Shown here piece by piece: positions 53,159 to 61,838 of a stretch of 64,000 bases of DNA. A program made the translations under genes and the position numbers. The notes under the pieces are model-generated. The model was not told the DNA's origin. It saw only the letters and a list, made by a program, of their open reading frames with translations, and did no database searches. The stretch's first letter is position 1. The number at the start of each line of letters is the position of its first letter. The DNA is from Marivirga aurantiaca. GTDB taxonomy: Bacteria > Bacteroidota > Bacteroidia > Cytophagales > Cyclobacteriaceae. Location: NCBI RefSeq assembly GCF_016679925.1, contig NZ_JAEQBW010000006.1, forward strand, positions 1-64,000, written 5' to 3'.

Positions 53159-53325
53159 TAAAAGAGAAAATTAGCAACCCAACAATATTGTAAAAGTGCA
53201 AAAGTATGATCTGGAGGCCTGTTTTTACACTTTTATAGAAAAACAGGTTTAACAGCGATTAACAGCTTTAATTTCTAATAATTAATTTTAGTCGGATAAC
53301 AGTATTAAATAATTAGAGTGAAGTT

Positions 53326-54531
53326 TTAAAAATTCACCTGCGCCTGCAGCCTTAAAAGCCCGCCCTCCTGCAAATTATCAGGTCGCTGGAAATCTTCAAA
53401 TCTCCTAGAAGAAAGGGTGTAGTGCGCTACCAGTTCGAAAGCTTTTACCGGTCTCCACTCAAAACCTATCTCTAATTCGTTTACTTCATAACTTCTGGCA
53501 TCCCGCTCGAATTTTTTACCTCCATCATAAGTATGATATCTTAAAAATGGATAAAGAAGCTGAGAGCCTAAAACCATTCTATAGCTTAAAGTAGCATATC
53601 CGCCATGTAGTGGGGTTTCTTCAATAGCCCCGGTTTCTTTATTGAATTCAGGTCCTCTGCCTATATTATATTCTGCCTGAATACCGAAAGGCTGAGGATA
53701 CAAAACGAAGGTAGCAGCAATCCGTTGATCCAGGTAATTCAAATCATCTCTTACGGAAACACCTGGACTCAAATTACCTAAAGGCATTTGGTATTTTCCT
53801 GTATACGCTTGTATCCCCGGTTCAATAATTTGATTACCAACTTGAAAGGGATAGCTGGCACGTGCCACCACATGTAATTCATTATTTAATTCAGGCGCAT
53901 TTCCTGTCTGGCCATTAAAAACTCCAAAGCCGAAAATACCATAATCTCCGGAACCTTTTAAACCCTCTCTTACCACTGTTTTGTAGAGTTCCTGAATTCT
54001 TTCAGGAGTGTAATAGAAAAATACACTTAGTTCACGCTCGTTTTTAATGGAACTGTTTATTCCATCATTTCTATCCAGAGGAAGCCGGTTCTGGCTGGAT
54101 TGCATGTTTTCAAAACCAAAAGGGACTTTACTTTGACCTATACGGAATCGGAATTCTTTCTTTTTAGTAAGCCCTACCTCAAAATAAGCATCTCTTATTT
54201 GACCGAAATGTTGACCCATACCACCGCTGGCAAAGTCTGGCTGAATGTAGAAGTAAACATAATCTCCCAGGTTACCTGAGAATTTCAAACGAACCCGCCT
54301 CAGGGAGATTCCCCCGCCTTCTCCCCAACTGGAATCACATTGCCTGCATTCAAGATCAGGATTTGTTTCTAAAAGCCTGTTATAGCGGGCTTGTACATAT
54401 CCGCCTATGGAAATGTTATCGTACCATTTGGTATGAGAAGCCGGGTAAGGTAGTGTGTCGGTTTTTTGATTTTGGCTGTAAACTGTGTTTGCTATTAATA
54501 AAACTGCAATTGAGAGTAAGATTCTTTTCAC
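53326..54531 (-). CDS. Phosphate-selective porin (OprO/OprP family)
   Basis: 401 residues from GTG 54531, which gives a normal signal peptide (KRILLSIAVLLIANTVYSQ). The ORF reaches upstream to a TTG at 54573, but that codon lies inside the -7 box. The mature part is a 16-strand porin: IGGYVQARYNRLLE near the N-terminus, GGGISLRRVRLKFSGNLG, YFYIQPDFAS, FRIGQSKVPFGFENMQSS, then ELVAHYTLSSRRFEDF and a last strand LLRLQAQVNF ending in Phe. FRIGQxKVPFGxE is the hallmark of the family. It should form anion channels. Upstream 11-bp-spaced TGTTA repeats suggest control by PhoB. Confidence 0.88.
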   Translation of the reverse strand: MKRILLSIAVLLIANTVYSQNQKTDTLPYPASHTKWYDNISIGGYVQARYNRLLETNPDLECRQCDSSWGEGGGISLRRVRLKFSGNLGDYVYFYIQPDFASGGMGQHFGQIRDAYFEVGLTKKKEFRFRIGQSKVPFGFENMQSSQNRLPLDRNDGINSSIKNERELSVFFYYTPERIQELYKTVVREGLKGSGDYGIFGFGVFNGQTGNAPELNNELHVVARASYPFQVGNQIIEPGIQAYTGKYQMPLGNLSPGVSVRDDLNYLDQRIAATFVLYPQPFGIQAEYNIGRGPEFNKETGAIEETPLHGGYATLSYRMVLGSQLLYPFLRYHTYDGGKKFERDARSYEVNELEIGFEWRPVKAFELVAHYTLSSRRFEDFQRPDNLQEGGLLRLQAQVNF

Positions 54532-54570
54532 CAGGCTTCTTCTTAAGAGAACAATTCGTTTAAAACTTTG

Positions 54571-54642
54571 CAAAAATAAACGAATAATGAGTGTTATCTT
54601 AATGTTAAATGTTAACTCTATGTTAACATTTCCTGAATGTTA
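54571..54642 (-). promoter_or_regulatory. Promoter with Pho-box-like direct repeats
   Basis: Minus-strand TATTTTTG (54571-54578) is an exact -7 box, 40 bases before GTG 54531. Upstream, plus-strand TGTTA words start at 54592, 54603, 54610, 54621 and 54638; the pairs 54592/54603 and 54610/54621 are spaced 11 bp like the direct repeats of PhoB sites. The downstream gene is a phosphate-type porin. Confidence 0.5.
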
Positions 54643-54684
54643 CCTGAAAAAATATAGGGTTAATATACTATTCCTGGTAAAAAA

Positions 54685-55170
54685 TTAATTGCTTAATGTA
54701 GTATCTGTTCCGCTGCCCCTGTATTTTATCTGTAAGCCCATCATGAAATTTCTTAAATACTGATCAAGACATGGACGGTACTGACTTTGTTTAGGATTGC
54801 GGAGAAAACCTCCTAATTCCTGCGTACTTACACTTTTGTTGCTCAACTTAAAAATATGCTGCATATCCTCAGACTTTAGGTCGAATGCAATTTTAAGCTT
54901 CTTTAAAATCATATTGTTATCTAAATGTCGCTCAGGCTTTGGCTGATCACCTTCTCTTTTGCCTCTTTTCTCATTGATCAAACCGTTGAGGAAGATAGCC
55001 AGCTGCATATCGGAAAGCTCTTTATATTCGGGATCATCCTCTTTTTTTAACCAGTCAGAGAGTAATGAACGTGTTATTCTCTGATCAGCCTGTTCGAACA
55101 CAGCAATCATTTGTTCATCGCTATAGTCTAGAATATAACGGAGGCGTTTGATGATTTCATTATTAGTCAT
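54685..55170 (-). CDS. DUF1456 (YehS-like) protein
   Basis: 161 residues from ATG 55170; a TTG at 55185 would add five. Two similar helical modules define the family. The first is TNNEIIKRLRYILDYSDEQM ... LLSDWLKKEDDPEYKEL ... LAIFLNGLI; the second is DNNMILKKLKIAFDLKSEDM ... QELGGFLRNPKQSQYRPC ... LRNFMMGLQ. The protein is cytoplasmic, with no known activity. It lies alone between the porin and rluF genes, with a family 1 hairpin 42 bases upstream of its start. Confidence 0.9.
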   Translation of the reverse strand: MTNNEIIKRLRYILDYSDEQMIAVFEQADQRITRSLLSDWLKKEDDPEYKELSDMQLAIFLNGLINEKRGKREGDQPKPERHLDNNMILKKLKIAFDLKSEDMQHIFKLSNKSVSTQELGGFLRNPKQSQYRPCLDQYLRNFMMGLQIKYRGSGTDTTLSN

Positions 55171-55211
55171 AGTAAGTATCTTCAAAGTGGGTTAACGTAT
55201 AGTGCTTTAGA

Positions 55212-55285
55212 AATGTCGATTAGTTAAGCATTTGATTGCTTCCTTCTCCAATCTGAGAAGGAAATCGTCTTAACTTAACGACATT
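55212..55285. repeat. Hairpin element, family 1, copy C
   Basis: 74 bp with ends AATGTCGATTAGTTAAG and CTTAACTTAACGACATT, and an interior CCTTCTCCAATCTGAGAAGG hairpin like copies A and B. It lies between rluF and the DUF1456 gene. The left end has a small inversion of letters (GATTAG for GTTAAG), so its stem is less perfect. Confidence 0.65.
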
Positions 55286-55333
55286 GAGAGCATTGTTGTA
55301 AAGGTAATTTATTTTAATGAATAGCTTGAATAA

Positions 55334-56086
55334 TTAAGCCTGACGCTTATTTTCTTCTTCATGGGTTTTGGTAGAGTCTGCCACCATTTCATTAATCTCG
55401 GCCACTTCCTTATCTGTTAAATAGCGCCACTGGCCTAATGGCACATCAAGAGAAATATTCATGATGCGGACCCGCCTTAAGCTGATTACATGATAATCCA
55501 GGTGTTCGCACATCCTGCGAATTTGCCTGTTCAAGCCCTGGGTCAATATAATTTTAAACTTAAATTTACTGATTTGCTCTACTTCACATTTACGGGTGAT
55601 GGTATCTAAAATCGGCACGCCATTTCTCATCATTTCCAAAAAATCAGCTGTGATGAGTTTGTTGACAGTCACTATATACTCCTTTTCATGATGATTTCTG
55701 GCTCGTAAAATTTTATTCACGATATCACCATCATTGGTCAGGAAAATAAGTCCCTCACTAGGTTTGTCAAGCCTTCCGATTGGAAAGATGCGGGAAGGAT
55801 AGTTAATGTAATCAATAATATTGTCTTTTTCCACTCGGGTATCAGTGGTGCAAACAATTCCGATAGGTTTATTAAAAGCGATGTAAACCGGCTTTTCAGT
55901 GGGTTCACTGATTAATTTGCCATCTACACGCACTTCATCACTTGGGCCAATCTTGGTACCCATTTCAGGAACTACACCATTAATAGTTACTCGCCCGGCA
56001 TCTATTAGTTTATCGGCAGCCCTGCGTGAACAGTAGCCTGCTTCACTTAAATATTTATTGATTCTGGTTAGTTGCTCTTCGCTCAT
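55334..56086 (-). CDS. rluF: 23S rRNA pseudouridine synthase
   Basis: 250 residues: S4-like RNA-binding domain (about 6-60: RINKYLSEAGYCSRRAADKL, then AGRVTINGVVPEMG), then the RsuA/RluF catalytic domain with IAFNKPIGIVCT, the catalytic Asp in FPIGRLDKPSEGLIFLTNDG, NHHEKEYIV and LTQGLNRQIRRMCEHLDY. The LDKPSEGL form and the HHEKEYIV stretch fit RluF, which modifies U2604 of 23S rRNA, better than RluB or RluE. A short charged tail (EEENKRQA) follows. A possible -7 box TAATTTTG lies at 56157-56164. Confidence 0.9.
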   Translation of the reverse strand: MSEEQLTRINKYLSEAGYCSRRAADKLIDAGRVTINGVVPEMGTKIGPSDEVRVDGKLISEPTEKPVYIAFNKPIGIVCTTDTRVEKDNIIDYINYPSRIFPIGRLDKPSEGLIFLTNDGDIVNKILRARNHHEKEYIVTVNKLITADFLEMMRNGVPILDTITRKCEVEQISKFKFKIILTQGLNRQIRRMCEHLDYHVISLRRVRIMNISLDVPLGQWRYLTDKEVAEINEMVADSTKTHEEENKRQA

Positions 56087-56156
56087 TGATTGTAATATTG
56101 GTAGAAGCTATCTCACGAATATTCTTAATAATTGTATTCATTCATTTTTATTAAGA

Positions 56157-56164
56157 CAAAATTA
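56157..56164 (-). promoter_or_regulatory. Possible -7 box of rluF
   Basis: The minus strand reads TAATTTTG (exact TANNTTTG), 70 bases before the rluF ATG. The region is AT-rich, so a chance match is possible. Confidence 0.3.
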
Positions 56165-56243
56165 CGGAATTCCAGACGATTAACCTGAATCAGCTGCACA
56201 ATCAATTTAATTAATCTTTAATTACCTTCCGTGTTTTGCGACT

Positions 56244-56383
56244 CACAGAAAACTTTTCTCCAAGTTCTGTGGCTCATAGAACTTACTAAACAATCTCTGA
56301 GCCTACCAGGCGTCTGACGGTTTTTTGCCTTCTCACACAACCGTCTGACGCCTATACGAGTTTTGGGACCTACAAAACACTCG
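56244..56383. repeat. Three consecutive hairpins upstream of dnaE
   Basis: Hairpin 1: CACAGAAAACTT (56244-56255) with AAGTTCTGTG (56262-56271), two-base bulge. Hairpin 2: AGGCGTCTGACGGTT (56308-56322) with AACCGTCTGACGCCT (56339-56353), one mismatch. Hairpin 3: CGAGTTTTG (56357-56365) with CAAAACACTCG (56373-56383), small bulge. They fill the middle of the rluF-dnaE divergent region, which has no gene. Confidence 0.6.
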
Positions 56384-56499
56384 TCATTTGACTTTTATTT
56401 TCACATTTTTTAGCAACAATTCATTTTTTATCTTCCTTAATCCCCCGACTTTAATTAATTTCAACATCTGAAATTCAAAAATCTTCTCAGCAGCTTTCT

Positions 56500-59400
56500 A
56501 TGTATTTAATTTACGATACCGAGACCACCGGATTGCCCCAAAATTATAACGCTCCTTTGACGGACTCCGACAATTGGCCACGTTGTGTACAAATTGCCTG
56601 GCAACTCCATGATGCAAAGGGTAAGCTGCTGGATGCGCAAAATCATATTGTGCAACCAGAAGGATATGACATTCCTTATAATGCTGAAAAGGTTCACGGT
56701 ATTTCCACAGAAAAAGCACAGAAAGAGGGAAAACCCCTGATTGAGGTTTTACAGGCATTTCAGGAAGTGCTTGAAAAAACAGAGGTCGTTGTTGGCCATA
56801 ATATCAGCTTTGATATTTCCATTATGGGAGCAGAAATGCTTCGGAAGGCTTTATCTGAAAAGGTGCTCACCGGCAAACGGATCATTGATACCAAAGATGA
56901 ATCCACAGAATTCTGTGCCATTCCCGGTGGGAGAGGAGGTAAATTTAAATGGCCGACACTGACTGAGCTCCATACTAAACTATTTGGCAAAGGTTTTGGT
57001 GATGCCCATGATGCAGCTTACGATGTGGATGCTACGGCCAAATGTTTCTTCGGGCTGATTACTGCAAAAGTGATAAAGCCATTGGGTGACACACTCGTAG
57101 AGGCTATTCATTATGAACCACCGGTATTGGCAAAGGCCAATTTTGACCAGGGAAGTAGTAAAAGCGATGAAAAAGCAGCTGAAGATGCACTGAAAAAGGC
57201 CAAGAAAGCAGATATTTCGGGACTGGATGATACTCCATTTGTTCATTTGCATTGCCATACACAATTTTCCGTATTGCAGGCCACCACTGAAATTCCGGCC
57301 ATGATGGCCAAAGCCAAGGAATTGGATATGCCCGCCATTGCCATGACTGATCATGGAAATATGATGGGCGCATATAACTTTGTAAAAGAGGCACATAAGG
57401 CAGGAATTAAACCTATTGTAGGCTGTGAATTTTACCTCTGTCAGGATAGAAATAATAAAAAGAACAAAGATGATGGCTATCAAACTGTTTTGTTGGCCAA
57501 AAATAAAAATGGCTACCATAATCTCGCCAAATTATCTTCTACCGCATTTGTAGAAGGCTTCTATTATGTCCCCAGAATTGACAGGGAAGTGCTCATTCAA
57601 TATAAAGAAGATTTAATTGCTACTACAGGTGGTGTGTGGGGTGAAATTCCTTTCCTCATCTTAAATGCTGGGGAGCAACAAGCAGAAGATGCTTTTATCT
57701 GGTGGAAAGAAAATTTCGGAGAGAATTTCTATGTGGAGTTGAACCAGCATGGAATTCCTGAAGAGCAGAAAGTAAATGAAGTGTTGTTGAAATTTGCTAA
57801 GAAGTATGAGGTTAAATACTTCGCTGCCAATAATACTTACTATACCAATAAAAATGATGCGGAGGCACATGATATCCTCATCTGTGTGAAAGATGGAGAT
57901 TTTGTGAGCAAGCCTAAAAAATACATTGGCAAACGAGGACGTGAATTCCGCTACGGATTGCCCAATGATGAATTTTACATCAAATCTCCCGAGGAGATGA
58001 AAAAGCTTTTTGCAGAATATCCGGAAGCGATAGCCTGTACTGCTGAAATTGCTGAACAAATTGAAGGTTACGAACTGGCAAGAGATGTGCTTTTGCCGAA
58101 ATACGGAATTCCTCAGGAATTTGTAGATCCCCAAGATGAGGTGGATGGTGGTAAGAGAGGAGAAAATGCCTACCTGAAACATATTACCTATGTAGGGGCA
58201 GAAAAGAGATATAAAGAAATTACGCCCGAAATAAAGGAACGACTGGATTTTGAACTGGCTACTATTGAAAAAACGGGTTATCCGGGTTACTTCCTGATTG
58301 TACAGGATTTCACTACTGCCGCACGTGAAATGGATGTGGCAGTGGGGCCGGGAAGGGGTTCCGCAGCGGGCTCTGCCGTAGCATATTGTATTGGAATTAC
58401 CAATATGGATCCTATTAAGTATGATCTCCTTTTTGAGCGTTTTCTAAATCCGGATCGTGTGTCATTGCCCGATATTGATATTGATTTTGATGACCATGGG
58501 AGACAGAAGGTTATCGATTATGTGATTAAAAAATATGGTGCTAACCAGGTAGCCCAGATCATTACCTACGGTACCATGGCGGCCAAATCTGCCATTCGTG
58601 ATACGGCCAGGGTAATGGAATTGCCACTTTTTGAGGCAGATAAAATTGCCAAACTAATTCCTGACATTAAGTTGAAGGCTTTATTTGATTTGGAAGGGGA
58701 TAGAAAAAAATTATCTGCCAAACTCAAGAACAATGGGGAATCCATCGCCATGGCTGAGCAATTATTGTCACTGGCCAAAATAGATGACCCGGCCGGAAAA
58801 GTGATTAAGCAGGCCCGTATTTTGGAAGGTTCGGTACGAAATACCGGTATTCACGCTTGTGGTATTATTATCACACCGGATGATATTACCAAATTTGTTC
58901 CCGTGGCACTGGCCAAGGATTCAGACATGTATTGCACCCAGTTTGACAATGCCGTGGTGGAAAATGCCGGCTTGTTGAAAATGGACTTCCTGGGCTTAAA
59001 AACCCTGACGCTTATTAAAGATGCGGTGCGCATTGTGGAGGAAAGGCATGGAATCACGCTCGATCCGGAGGAATTTCCGCTGGATGATGAAAAGACCTAT
59101 GAGCTTTTCCAAAAGGGTGAAACCGTTGGGATTTTCCAGTACGAATCTCCAGGTATGCAAAAATACATGAGGGATTTAAAGCCCACAGAGTTCTCTGATT
59201 TGATTGCCATGAATGCCCTTTACAGACCGGGCCCGATTGAGTACATTCCTAATTTCGTAAAAAGGAAAAACGGACTGGAGGAAATTTCCTACGATTTGCC
59301 TGAGATGGAGGAATTGCTGAAAGAAACCTACGGAATTACCGTTTACCAGGAGCAGGTGATGTTGCTCTCGCAAAAGCTGGCTGGTTTTACCAAAGGTGAG

Positions 59401-60795
59401 GCCGATGTTTTGCGTAAGGCAATGGGTAAGAAGATATTTTCCCTTCTGGAAGAATTAAAACCAAAATTCGTTAATCAGGGAGCGGAAAGAGGTCATCCGA
59501 AGGACAAGCTGGAGAAGATATGGAAAGATTGGGAAGCTTTTGCTGCCTACGCCTTTAACAAATCCCACTCTACTTGCTACGCCTGGATTGCCTACCAAAC
59601 TGCCTATTTGAAAGCACATTATCCGGCTGAATACATGGCTTCGGTGTTGAGCAATAATATGAACAACATCACGGATGTTACCTTCTTTATGGAAGAATGT
59701 AAGCGGATGGAGTTGGCGGTATTGGGGCCGGATGTAAACGAATCGAATGCCGGATTTACAGTAAATGATGCCGGGCAGGTACGTTTTGGGTTGGCAGCCA
59801 TAAAAGGGGCGGGAAGTGCAGCCGTTGAAAGTATTATTACAGAACGGAAAGAAAATGGAACCTACAAAGATATTTTCGATTTTGCAGAGCGGATCCCTCT
59901 CAAAAGTGTCAACAAAAAGACTTTTGAAGCATTGGCCATGGCCGGTGGTTTTGATTGCTTTACTGAATATCATAGAAGACAATTTCTGGAGGGAAATGGT
60001 GATGACTCCAATTTGATTGAGAAGATCATCAAGTACGCCCAGAAAATTCAGCAGGAAAAAAACAGTTCGCAGACCTCCCTTTTTGGCGGAGATACCGGAG
60101 TGGCCATTCCACCGCCACGGGTGGAGGCGATGGAGCCTTTTTCGGAGCTGCATAAATTGAACATTGAGAAAGAAGTGGTAGGGCTATTTATTTCCGGCCA
60201 TCCACTGGATGAATACCGCTTTGAAATGGACAGCTTTTGCAATACGGCCTTGAGTGAGCTCAATGACCTGGAAAGTTTAGCCAGTAAAAATGAAGTGAAG
60301 CTGGGTGGAATTGTCACTTCCGTAGCTCATAGAACTACCAAAACAGGCAAGCCTTTCGGTACCATTACCATTGAAGATTACGCTGGTTCTTTCAATTTTT
60401 TCCTTTTTGGAGATGATTACCTGGCCTATAAGAATTTCATGGAAACCGGCTGGTTTGTGTATGTCTCCGGCAGGGTAGCCCGCAAAAAATGGGGCGATGG
60501 CGCACTGGAATTCAAGATCAGCAATTTTGAGTTGTTGTCGGAATTGAGAAATAAGCGTAGCAAAGGCCTTCAGATTACTGTGGATTTGCAGGACATTAAT
60601 GAAGCAATGATCAGCGAGTTGGACAACCTATGCCAGACTTTTAAAGGCGAGTGCAGTGTGCAGATTCAGATTACAGATAAAAACCAGGGCTTTTTGGTGG
60701 ATGCCATGTCGCGCAAATACAAAGTAAGCCCAACCAACGAACTGATAGCCGGCTTAAGAAGGCTGCCGGAATTGAGCTATAAGATTTTGACTTAA
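56500..60795 (+). CDS. dnaE: DNA polymerase III alpha subunit with fused DEDDh proofreading exonuclease
   Basis: 1431 residues, longer than the usual 1150-1200. An N-terminal exonuclease of the DnaQ class occupies about 1-190 (YDTETTGLP with Asp6/Glu8, GHNISFD, HDAAYDVDAT). It is followed by a linker, the PHP domain (FVHLHCHTQFSVLQATTEIP at about 247-266), palm/fingers with GPGRGSAAGSAVAYCIGI and catalytic Asp residues in LPDIDIDFDD (about 660), NTGIHACGIII, YRPGPIEYIPNFVKR, EEL..TYGITVYQEQVM and a C-terminal OB-fold domain (GGIVTSVAHRTTKTGKPFGT). It replicates the chromosome and may proofread in the same chain. Arrangement with three upstream hairpins is noted separately. Confidence 0.96.
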   Translation: MYLIYDTETTGLPQNYNAPLTDSDNWPRCVQIAWQLHDAKGKLLDAQNHIVQPEGYDIPYNAEKVHGISTEKAQKEGKPLIEVLQAFQEVLEKTEVVVGHNISFDISIMGAEMLRKALSEKVLTGKRIIDTKDESTEFCAIPGGRGGKFKWPTLTELHTKLFGKGFGDAHDAAYDVDATAKCFFGLITAKVIKPLGDTLVEAIHYEPPVLAKANFDQGSSKSDEKAAEDALKKAKKADISGLDDTPFVHLHCHTQFSVLQATTEIPAMMAKAKELDMPAIAMTDHGNMMGAYNFVKEAHKAGIKPIVGCEFYLCQDRNNKKNKDDGYQTVLLAKNKNGYHNLAKLSSTAFVEGFYYVPRIDREVLIQYKEDLIATTGGVWGEIPFLILNAGEQQAEDAFIWWKENFGENFYVELNQHGIPEEQKVNEVLLKFAKKYEVKYFAANNTYYTNKNDAEAHDILICVKDGDFVSKPKKYIGKRGREFRYGLPNDEFYIKSPEEMKKLFAEYPEAIACTAEIAEQIEGYELARDVLLPKYGIPQEFVDPQDEVDGGKRGENAYLKHITYVGAEKRYKEITPEIKERLDFELATIEKTGYPGYFLIVQDFTTAAREMDVAVGPGRGSAAGSAVAYCIGITNMDPIKYDLLFERFLNPDRVSLPDIDIDFDDHGRQKVIDYVIKKYGANQVAQIITYGTMAAKSAIRDTARVMELPLFEADKIAKLIPDIKLKALFDLEGDRKKLSAKLKNNGESIAMAEQLLSLAKIDDPAGKVIKQARILEGSVRNTGIHACGIIITPDDITKFVPVALAKDSDMYCTQFDNAVVENAGLLKMDFLGLKTLTLIKDAVRIVEERHGITLDPEEFPLDDEKTYELFQKGETVGIFQYESPGMQKYMRDLKPTEFSDLIAMNALYRPGPIEYIPNFVKRKNGLEEISYDLPEMEELLKETYGITVYQEQVMLLSQKLAGFTKGEADVLRKAMGKKIFSLLEELKPKFVNQGAERGHPKDKLEKIWKDWEAFAAYAFNKSHSTCYAWIAYQTAYLKAHYPAEYMASVLSNNMNNITDVTFFMEECKRMELAVLGPDVNESNAGFTVNDAGQVRFGLAAIKGAGSAAVESIITERKENGTYKDIFDFAERIPLKSVNKKTFEALAMAGGFDCFTEYHRRQFLEGNGDDSNLIEKIIKYAQKIQQEKNSSQTSLFGGDTGVAIPPPRVEAMEPFSELHKLNIEKEVVGLFISGHPLDEYRFEMDSFCNTALSELNDLESLASKNEVKLGGIVTSVAHRTTKTGKPFGTITIEDYAGSFNFFLFGDDYLAYKNFMETGWFVYVSGRVARKKWGDGALEFKISNFELLSELRNKRSKGLQITVDLQDINEAMISELDNLCQTFKGECSVQIQITDKNQGFLVDAMSRKYKVSPTNELIAGLRRLPELSYKILT

Positions 60796-60811
60796 CTAAT
60801 TGTAGCCGTAG

Positions 60812-60919
60812 AATTTGATGATTATTATACGGTTAATTTGTCCTTTCGATGACGGAAATGGTAGGATTGGGAGAGCCATCACCAACATGTTGATCCTGCT
60901 ATGTCCAATTTTTATTTAG
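60812..60919 (+). pseudogene. Fragment of a Fic-family AMPylase gene
   Basis: A short frame directly after dnaE contains PFDDGNGRIGRAITNML, the active-site loop HPFxDGNGRxxR of Fic proteins with its following helix, but the catalytic His is Cys (TGT, 60839-60841). The frame is bounded by stops at 60809-60811 and 60917-60919, so only the core loop is left of a gene of about 350 codons. The match is too long and too specific for chance. Confidence 0.65.
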
Positions 60920-60950
60920 TTTAAGCACATGCCCACGGCACCTTCGTTTT

Positions 60951-61136
60951 GCAGGTGTCTTGGAAACCCTGGACTATTTTGAATCATCTACAGCACTGCA
61001 AAGGTTAGGTCAACCAGGGGAAATGGCGAAAATCATATTATCCCTAGTTTCAGATGATGCAAGCTTTGTCATCGGTACAGAACTTCATGTAGATGGTGGT
61101 CTGACCAATTATGCTTATAATAAGAATTTTTTCTAA
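60951..61136 (+). pseudogene. C-terminal fragment of a short-chain dehydrogenase gene
   Basis: A frame ending at TAA 61134-61136 encodes an SDR tail: LQRLGQPGEMAKIILSLVSD, then DASFVIGTELHVDGGLTNY. This is the classical R-x-G-x-P-e-E-i-a ... S-D-x-A-S-x-I-x-G-x-x-l-x-V-D-G-G end. The N-terminal NAD-binding part and any start are missing; upstream the frame loses similarity near 60950. It is a remnant, not the intact SDR gene at 62165, whose C-terminus is of another subgroup. Confidence 0.7.
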
Positions 61137-61336
61137 AAAGAAGTCGCCCCATATTTGACTTGGAGACGGCTTCTTATGCTTTATTTGATTACTCTACAAT
61201 TACATATAGGGGGTAAACGAACCTAATCCTATCGTCAAATTCCACCTCTGGATTTGCTAAAACCCTCACATAAACCAGACGGAATCAGCTATACTCAATT
61301 CTTTTCCTGGAATCAACTTAGGTTTGTATTCCTATC

Positions 61337-61711
61337 CTAATGCTGCAATTTGGTATCAATACGGCTTAAATGCGTATGTGTAAAACTTTCCTTGTACTTT
61401 AGACCTATACCAAACATTCTGTCCATTGCAGAATGGCCAAATAAAATAACCCCTGCTAATGTGACTACGGGTTCGTTCAACCACAACCCAATAAAAAATG
61501 TGATGATGGCCACCAGTTTATGGTGGAAAAAATTATAGATCCAGGTACCTGTTCTTGGATTCATCAAATAACCAATCATAGAAATATCAGGTAGCAGAAG
61601 GCAGGCAGGAAAAATCCACCAGGTATAGTCTAGTTGATTAAATAAAATGATGGAGAGAAAGAACATGCCTACTTCTTCAAGTTTTAACAGGGTACCCATT
61701 GCTTTTGTCAT
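61337..61711 (-). CDS. DUF4260 membrane protein
   Basis: 124 residues with three to four membrane helices (about 11-26, 30-50, 66-84 and 86-100). Family features: LLKLEEVGMFFLSIILF at the N-terminus, LLLPDISMIGYLMNPRTGTW with the conserved D-x-s-m-x-g-Y and the G-x-x-x-Y-N-x-x-H (TWIYNFFHHKL), and a late GHSAMDRMFGIGLKY. The function is unknown. It lies alone among gene fragments, in a region that looks recently rearranged. It is often carried near AraC regulators or SDR genes as a mobile accessory gene; that link is inference. Confidence 0.85.
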   Translation of the reverse strand: MTKAMGTLLKLEEVGMFFLSIILFNQLDYTWWIFPACLLLPDISMIGYLMNPRTGTWIYNFFHHKLVAIITFFIGLWLNEPVVTLAGVILFGHSAMDRMFGIGLKYKESFTHTHLSRIDTKLQH

Positions 61712-61712
61712 T

Positions 61713-61838
61713 GTTGCTGAATTTAATATTGAGAAGCGAAGGTCTGAAACTTTGATTCAGGAACTCTTGATAAAAGTCAATAATTTCACCTTTGGCGTTT
61801 TCTTATTCTGCTAAAGGTTTGATTTCACGAAGCTCAAT
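61713..61838 (-). pseudogene. Decayed gene fragment
   Basis: On the minus strand a run of 42 codons reads as protein across one in-frame TAA: IELREIKPLAE, stop, ENAKGEIIDFYQEFLNQSF, then RPSLLNIKFSNND. It stops being coherent at the DUF4260 start, and another stop lies just before it. The family is not recognised. It may be the tail of a gene lost when this patch was rearranged. Confidence 0.3.

Noticed and set aside
52957-53193. Plus-strand 78-residue frame over the GC-rich patch
   Set aside because: The composition changes sharply within the frame and it spans two hairpins; it is better explained as a repeat.
57661-58182. Long minus-strand frames within dnaE
   Set aside because: They are shadows of the strongly biased dnaE reading frame; no motifs.
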